NCBI RefSeq assembly: GCF_002154725.1
Contig: NZ_MTAW01000121.1
Location: forward strand, 1-64,000
Source of the DNA: Nostoc sp. 106C
GTDB taxonomy: Bacteria > Cyanobacteriota > Cyanobacteriia > Cyanobacteriales > Nostocaceae
Length of the DNA: 64,000 bases
Reading direction: 5' to 3'
Position numbers and translations under genes: made by a program. Positions 60,384 to 64,000 of this stretch are shown in pieces (the first letter of the stretch is position 1; each line of letters starts with the position of its first letter). The notes beneath the pieces are model-generated. The model did no database searches, was not told where the DNA came from, and worked only from the letters and a program-made list of their open reading frames with translations.

Positions 60384-60881
60384 ATGAAAAATAAATCCTC
60401 TTCTCGCAAGCCCAGGCTTAATAAAAAGCAAAGGGCTTGGGTAAACTCATTCCTGTCGTCTCATTCTAATGCCAGAGTTAGAACTATCTACGAATTGGAT
60501 GGCGATCGCATAGTTCAAATTGAGTGGTGGGAAAACACAAACCCAGTAATATTAGACCCAAAAACTTACATCCAAGGAATTATCAGCTACAACATGTGGG
60601 TTAAACTAAGAAAGTCTGGCGATCCCAGGAAAACAGCTGAGTTTTCTTATCGCATTACCCCACCAGAAAAACGAAGTGCATCATGGCACTTAACAGGTCA
60701 ACTCTCTCTAGAACTCCCCCAATGTTACGAAGTTCCACAACCAAACAACCCAGTTATCATTAAACCAAAAAGGAGAAATACTAAAACCAAAAAACTTAAA
60801 AAATTTCTTCAATATACTCTTCCTTTATCAGAGACTAGTGTTCAAATTCATACTACAAATATAGAAAATTGGGAAAAATAA
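60384..60881 (+). CDS. Basic protein with internal clamp-binding motif
   Basis: 165 aa, strongly basic (many Lys/Arg at both ends). A central part (ARVRTIYELDGDRIVQIEWW) looks like a small beta fold. At about 106-111 is QLSLEL in HLTGQLSLELPQ, a hexapeptide clamp-binding motif as in several DNA-repair proteins. It follows the polymerase gene on the same strand behind a 21-bp tandem repeat. Unknown family; probably a DNA-binding replisome partner. The TAA stop is followed by a further 56 open codons in the same frame. Confidence 0.65.
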   Translation: MKNKSSSRKPRLNKKQRAWVNSFLSSHSNARVRTIYELDGDRIVQIEWWENTNPVILDPKTYIQGIISYNMWVKLRKSGDPRKTAEFSYRITPPEKRSASWHLTGQLSLELPQCYEVPQPNNPVIIKPKRRNTKTKKLKKFLQYTLPLSETSVQIHTTNIENWEK

Positions 60882-61052
60882 AACAAGCTAATTGCTGATA
60901 AAATATTAGGTAATCAACGGATTTACAATGAATCCTATCTAGCTATAGCTAAAAGTCTAAAATCAGGTAAAAAAGATTGTAGAATGAATGTGTTGATCCG
61001 TGTGCATAATAATAGCTATAGTTCTCGCGTAAACAAGTTTAAGCAAGTATAG
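60882..61052 (+). pseudogene. Open frame fragment between the 165-aa gene and tnpB 3
   Basis: Directly after the TAA at 60879-60881 the same frame is open for 56 codons (NKLIADKILGNQRIYNESYL, AIAKSLKSGKKDC) to TAG at 61050-61052, just before tnpB. No start codon is convincing. It could be the lost tail of the 165-aa protein, the start of a gene cut by the tnpB element, or chance. Confidence 0.35.
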
Positions 61053-61054
61053 CG

Positions 61055-62239
61055 ATGTACGCTTTAAAAAGAGAGTTAAAACTAAATAACAACGAACGCT
61101 CTCTTATGCGTGGTATAGCAGGATTTAAGAGGTTTGTTTACAACTATGCTCTAGATTTAATCACAGCCAGTTGGGATTTTGAAGGCATAAAAGCTGGTGA
61201 TTCAAAACGACTGGATACCATCAAAAAAGTATTTACTCAAATCACAATGAACAAGCCGGAGTACGCATGGATGAGAAAATATCCATCCACGGTGTATCAA
61301 TCAGCTTTTCAAGATTTGAAAAATGCTTTTAGTCGCTGGCGCAAGGGATTGACGGGTTTCCCAGTCAAGAAAACCAAAAAGAAAGGAGACTCATTTACTG
61401 TTTATAAAACCTCTGGAGTTTACCTCGAAAAGGGTAAGCCAGCACTACCATTTACCAATAGAGTTGTGATTAATCGAGGAAAGAAAATTACCCTACCAGG
61501 AATTAAAACATTTCGATTAAAGGAGGCAATTGACTTTATTTGTAGTTCGCAAACATTCACCATTTCAAGAACTGCGGATAGATGGTTTGTATCATTCGTT
61601 CTGGATGCCGAAAAAATCCCACTAATTATTCACACCATAGAAAAGATTGGCGTAGATTTGGGAGTAAAGACTTTAGCAGTTTGTTCTGACGGCACAACTT
61701 ATGCCATGCCAATTACCATAAAAAAAGCGAAAACCAAGCTGAGTAAATTGCAGTGGCGAAATCGTAATAAAGTCCTAGGAAACAAGAAACTCAACATCAA
61801 AGCCTCCAAGAACGCTCACAAGTTGTATAATAAGTCAGCTAAAATCTACGCTCGGATTGCCAATATTAGGCGAGATACGACACAAAAGATGACAACCGAT
61901 TTAAGTCGTAAAGCATACATAATTCGTATTGAAGACTTAAATGTCCAAGGGATGATTGCTAACAGCAAGTTAGCTGCTGCTGTTAGCAACAACTGCTTTT
62001 ATGAAATTCGTCGCCAATTAACTTATAAGCAGTCTTTCTACGGCACAAAAGTCGAATTAGTCGATAGATGGTATCCTAGTTCTAAAATGTGCTGTAAATG
62101 TCATCATATTCAACCAATGAATTTGTCCGAAAGGGTTTTTCATTGCAAAAGTTGTGGGCATATTCAATGTCGAGATGAAAACGCATCCATTAACCTTGAA
62201 AATGCCCCACCCAATAAAGTAAGGTTGGCTCAACCTTAA
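61055..62239 (+). CDS. tnpB: TnpB RNA-guided nuclease (third copy)
   Basis: 394 aa, different from the others at the N-terminus (MYALKRELKLNNNERSLMRG). RuvC-I is GVDLGVKTLA, RuvC-II RIEDLNVQGM, the zinc finger CCKCHHIQP and CKSCG, RuvC-III CRDENASIN. All residues are present. No tnpA or Shine-Dalgarno is seen. It lies between two coding fragments (60882-61052 and 62328-62462), so it probably also interrupts a gene. The omegaRNA would lie at its 3' end (about 62150-62300). Confidence 0.92.
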   Translation: MYALKRELKLNNNERSLMRGIAGFKRFVYNYALDLITASWDFEGIKAGDSKRLDTIKKVFTQITMNKPEYAWMRKYPSTVYQSAFQDLKNAFSRWRKGLTGFPVKKTKKKGDSFTVYKTSGVYLEKGKPALPFTNRVVINRGKKITLPGIKTFRLKEAIDFICSSQTFTISRTADRWFVSFVLDAEKIPLIIHTIEKIGVDLGVKTLAVCSDGTTYAMPITIKKAKTKLSKLQWRNRNKVLGNKKLNIKASKNAHKLYNKSAKIYARIANIRRDTTQKMTTDLSRKAYIIRIEDLNVQGMIANSKLAAAVSNNCFYEIRRQLTYKQSFYGTKVELVDRWYPSSKMCCKCHHIQPMNLSERVFHCKSCGHIQCRDENASINLENAPPNKVRLAQP

Positions 62240-62327
62240 CTCAACGCCTGTGGACAAGAAGTAGCCTTCTACCTTGGTCGAAGCAGGAAGAAAACACTAA
62301 GCCAATCAATAAGTTTGAGTAAGTTTA

Positions 62328-62462
62328 GATAAGTTTTTCGGAGCAGTGATAGAGTATCTTCAGCAGTTAGATTCTTGGCGCAAATACTTGGGTAATAAAC
62401 CAGTAGATAACCATATTGATAAAGACTCAATTCAAAATTTCGTACAACCAGCACAAACTTAA
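62328..62462 (+). pseudogene. C-terminal gene fragment after tnpB 3
   Basis: An open frame of 44 codons without a convincing start reads LDKFFGAVIEYLQQLDSWRK and ends in TAA (62460-62462). It looks like the tail of a helical protein cut by the tnpB element, perhaps of the same gene as the fragment at 60882-61052. Confidence 0.4.
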
Positions 62463-62781
62463 GTAAAGTATTTACTGGTCACACATAATAAATACCAAGC
62501 AGAAAGAGTTAATACTAACTCTTCTTTTAACCAAATTCGGCGGAATTCCCCTTCCTCAGCCGTTCGCGCTTTGCGTTCCCGTTCGCGTAGCGTCTCCGAA
62601 GGAGAAGGGTAGGCAGGGAGGGGATGGATAGCCGGACAACAACGATGCCATCCCCGACTAATATCAACCACAGGTTGATTAAGAAGTGGGGTCGTTGAGG
62701 AGTTATCAATTATTTTGTTTTATTTATTTACTGGAAAGTGTATTTCATAGTAAAATATGCAAATAAAGGAGGTGATATTGA
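62463..62781. other. Spacer with Nostoc-type repeats, no gene
   Basis: About 320 bp without a convincing gene. Short minus-strand frames here have the Arg/Glu/Ser-rich composition that comes from translating a repeat. The repeat (about 62561-62608) has GTTCGCG-type units and TCTCC-GAA-GGAGA, a common Nostoc intergenic repeat. The rest is AT-rich and leads into the last tnpB. Confidence 0.5.
62561..62608. repeat. Cyanobacterial GC-rich intergenic repeat
   Basis: Two GTTCGCG units (starting at about 62562 and 62581) and the small palindrome TCTCCGAAGGAGA. This type of repeat is scattered in Nostoc genomes. Confidence 0.55.
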
Positions 62782-64000
62782 GTGTTGCACAAAGCTATTC
62801 AAGTCCGTTTATATCCAACAAAAGAGCAAGAAATACTATTGGCACAAACATTTGGGTGTGCAAGATGGTGGTGGAACTTTGCGCTAAACAAGTCAATTGA
62901 GACTTACAAAGAAACGGGTAAAGGACTTGGGCAAGTAGCACTCAATTCACTTTTACCACAACTCAAAAAAGCAGAAGATACAAAGTGGTTAGCTGATTGC
63001 TATAGCCAAGTTTTACAAGCTACTACGCTCAACCTAACTACTGCATACAAGAACTTCTTTGAAAAAAGTGCTGGATTCCCTAAATTCAAATCCAAGCATG
63101 GAAAACAGTCTGTCCAGTACCCTCAGAATGTCAAAATTGTAGATGGTGACGTTAAACTTCCCGGTAACATAGGGATAATCAAAGCCAAAATACATCGACC
63201 AATTGAGGGGAAAATTAAGACTGTTACAGTTAGCAAGACTCCATCCGGCAAGTACCTTGCATCTATATTGACTGAGATAGAAGGAGATAAACCATCAACC
63301 TCAGAAGGTAAAATCTACGGAATTGATTTAGGTCTGAAACACTTTGCTGTCGTAAGTGATGGCAAGAAAGTTTCTAAGTATGACAATCCTAAACATATTG
63401 CAAAGCACGAAAAAAACCTCAAACTTAAGCAACGGAAACTAGCACGTAAAGTAAAAGGAAGCAAATCAAGAAATAAATATAGAAAACTTGTTGCCAAAGT
63501 GTACGAACGAGTTAGTAACTCACGGCAAGATTTTTTGCATAAACTTAGTTACAAGTTAGTCAGCGATAGCCAAGCTGTTATACTAGAAAATCTTCATATC
63601 AAAGGTATGGTTCGTAATCACAATTTGGCGAAAGCAATATCTGATTGCGGATGGGGGATGTTCACTAACTTTCTATCTTATAAACTAGAACGCAAAGGCG
63701 GGAAACTAGTAGAAATTGATAGATGGTTCCCTAGTTCAAAACTCTGCCATGTTTGTTTTTATCAGATAGGTGAGATGCCACTAGATGTTAGAGAGTGGGA
63801 TTGTCCTAATTGCAAAACTCACCATGATCGTGATGAAAACGCTAGTCACAACATACGAGCAGAAGGAATCAGAATGCTAAAGGCGGAAGGTTCAGCCGTC
63901 TCTGCTGTAGGAGGAGAAGTAAGACCAAAGCTTGGACGAAAGTCTAAACTAAGGCATTCTCCTGTGAGTACAGAAGCCCCGCCTTCAGGCGAAGCCAAGG
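62782..64000 (+). CDS. tnpB: TnpB RNA-guided nuclease (fourth copy, 3' end outside window)
   Basis: At least 406 codons, running off the right edge. It starts at GTG 62782 (or TTG 62785) behind a strong AGGAGGTGAT Shine-Dalgarno, the same leader as the tnpB at 35171. RuvC-I is GIDLGLKHFA, RuvC-II LENLHIKGM, the zinc finger CHVC and CPNC, RuvC-III HDRDENASHN. All catalytic residues are seen. The N-terminal HKAIQVRLYPTKEQE is a classic TnpB start. The last residues (STEAPPSGEAK) suggest the stop is close. Confidence 0.93.
   Translation, partial: MLHKAIQVRLYPTKEQEILLAQTFGCARWWWNFALNKSIETYKETGKGLGQVALNSLLPQLKKAEDTKWLADCYSQVLQATTLNLTTAYKNFFEKSAGFPKFKSKHGKQSVQYPQNVKIVDGDVKLPGNIGIIKAKIHRPIEGKIKTVTVSKTPSGKYLASILTEIEGDKPSTSEGKIYGIDLGLKHFAVVSDGKKVSKYDNPKHIAKHEKNLKLKQRKLARKVKGSKSRNKYRKLVAKVYERVSNSRQDFLHKLSYKLVSDSQAVILENLHIKGMVRNHNLAKAISDCGWGMFTNFLSYKLERKGGKLVEIDRWFPSSKLCHVCFYQIGEMPLDVREWDCPNCKTHHDRDENASHNIRAEGIRMLKAEGSAVSAVGGEVRPKLGRKSKLRHSPVSTEAPPSGEAK

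Noticed and set aside
62459-62709. Minus-strand frames of 60-70 codons near the last tnpB
   Set aside because: Their residues come from translating a GC-rich intergenic repeat and AT spacer; no start or conservation is visible.
1-64000. CRISPR array
   Set aside because: No regularly spaced repeat with three or more units was seen; the repeats found are tandem pairs or palindromes.
1-64000. tRNA or rRNA genes
   Set aside because: No cloverleaf-like sequence with a TTCGA-type arm or rRNA-like block was noticed by eye; a covariance search would be needed to exclude tRNAs.

Overview
The window looks like part of a large cyanobacterial plasmid (Nostoc/Anabaena-type, filamentous). The evidence is the many GCGATCGC (HIP1) octamers, about 38-40 % GC by eye, Nostoc-style palindromic and tandem repeats inside genes, and cyanobacterial protein families (DUF5895-like, Ycf46-like AAA). 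It holds a conjugation machine, its own replication proteins, several tnpB loci, and no rRNA, tRNA or chromosomal housekeeping block that I can see.

Layout. 1-3.1 kb: the end of a group II intron (reverse transcriptase/maturase with HNH) and an IS200/IS605-type tnpB element, both lying inside what was one acetyltransferase gene. 3.1-6.7 kb: small plasmid genes (WGR-domain protein, Siphovirus Gp157-like protein, membrane proteins). 6.9-15.6 kb: an accessory island. A trypco2 protein and a CHAT protease-STAND NTPase-TPR protein are followed by cytidine deaminase. Facing them are a deoxynucleoside kinase, a B12-binding radical SAM enzyme, a dUTPase-like protein and a PD-(D/E)XK-like protein. 15.8-35 kb: a Ycf46-like AAA ATPase, a DUF192 protein, then one long rightward conjugation operon (VirB2-, B3-, B4-, B5-, B6-, B8-, B10-, B9-like, an exported unknown, VirD4 coupling protein, a large acidic unknown, a nuclease-like protein). 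35-40.9 kb: a second tnpB element inside another gene, an HNH protein, hypotheticals and a GC-rich SnoaL-like gene. 41-46 kb: FolD-like protein coupled to a GT2 glycosyltransferase, and an MrfA-like DUF1998 helicase. 47-52 kb: a prim-pol-like primase leading a cyanobacterial version of the PRTRC cassette (E-like, C, F, B, A, ThiF). 52-60.9 kb: nuclease-like protein, adenine methyltransferase-like protein, DUF5895-like protein, beta clamp (dnaN), clamp loader (dnaX) and a compact family B polymerase. 61-64 kb: two more tnpB genes, the last running off the window.

How the genes fit together. The right third encodes most of a private replisome: primase, sliding clamp, clamp loader, and a polymerase ending in a clamp-binding peptide. 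At least three other proteins here (PRTRC-E-like, methyltransferase-like and the 165-aa protein at 60.4 kb) carry the same kind of peptide (QLSLF, QLSLL, QLSLEL), so they may be recruited to this clamp. The 7-15 kb island joins a conflict-type sensor/protease to four enzymes of deoxynucleoside and nucleotide chemistry. I regard it as the best candidate for an undescribed system.

All assignments come from reading the sequence and recalling families; no search was run.
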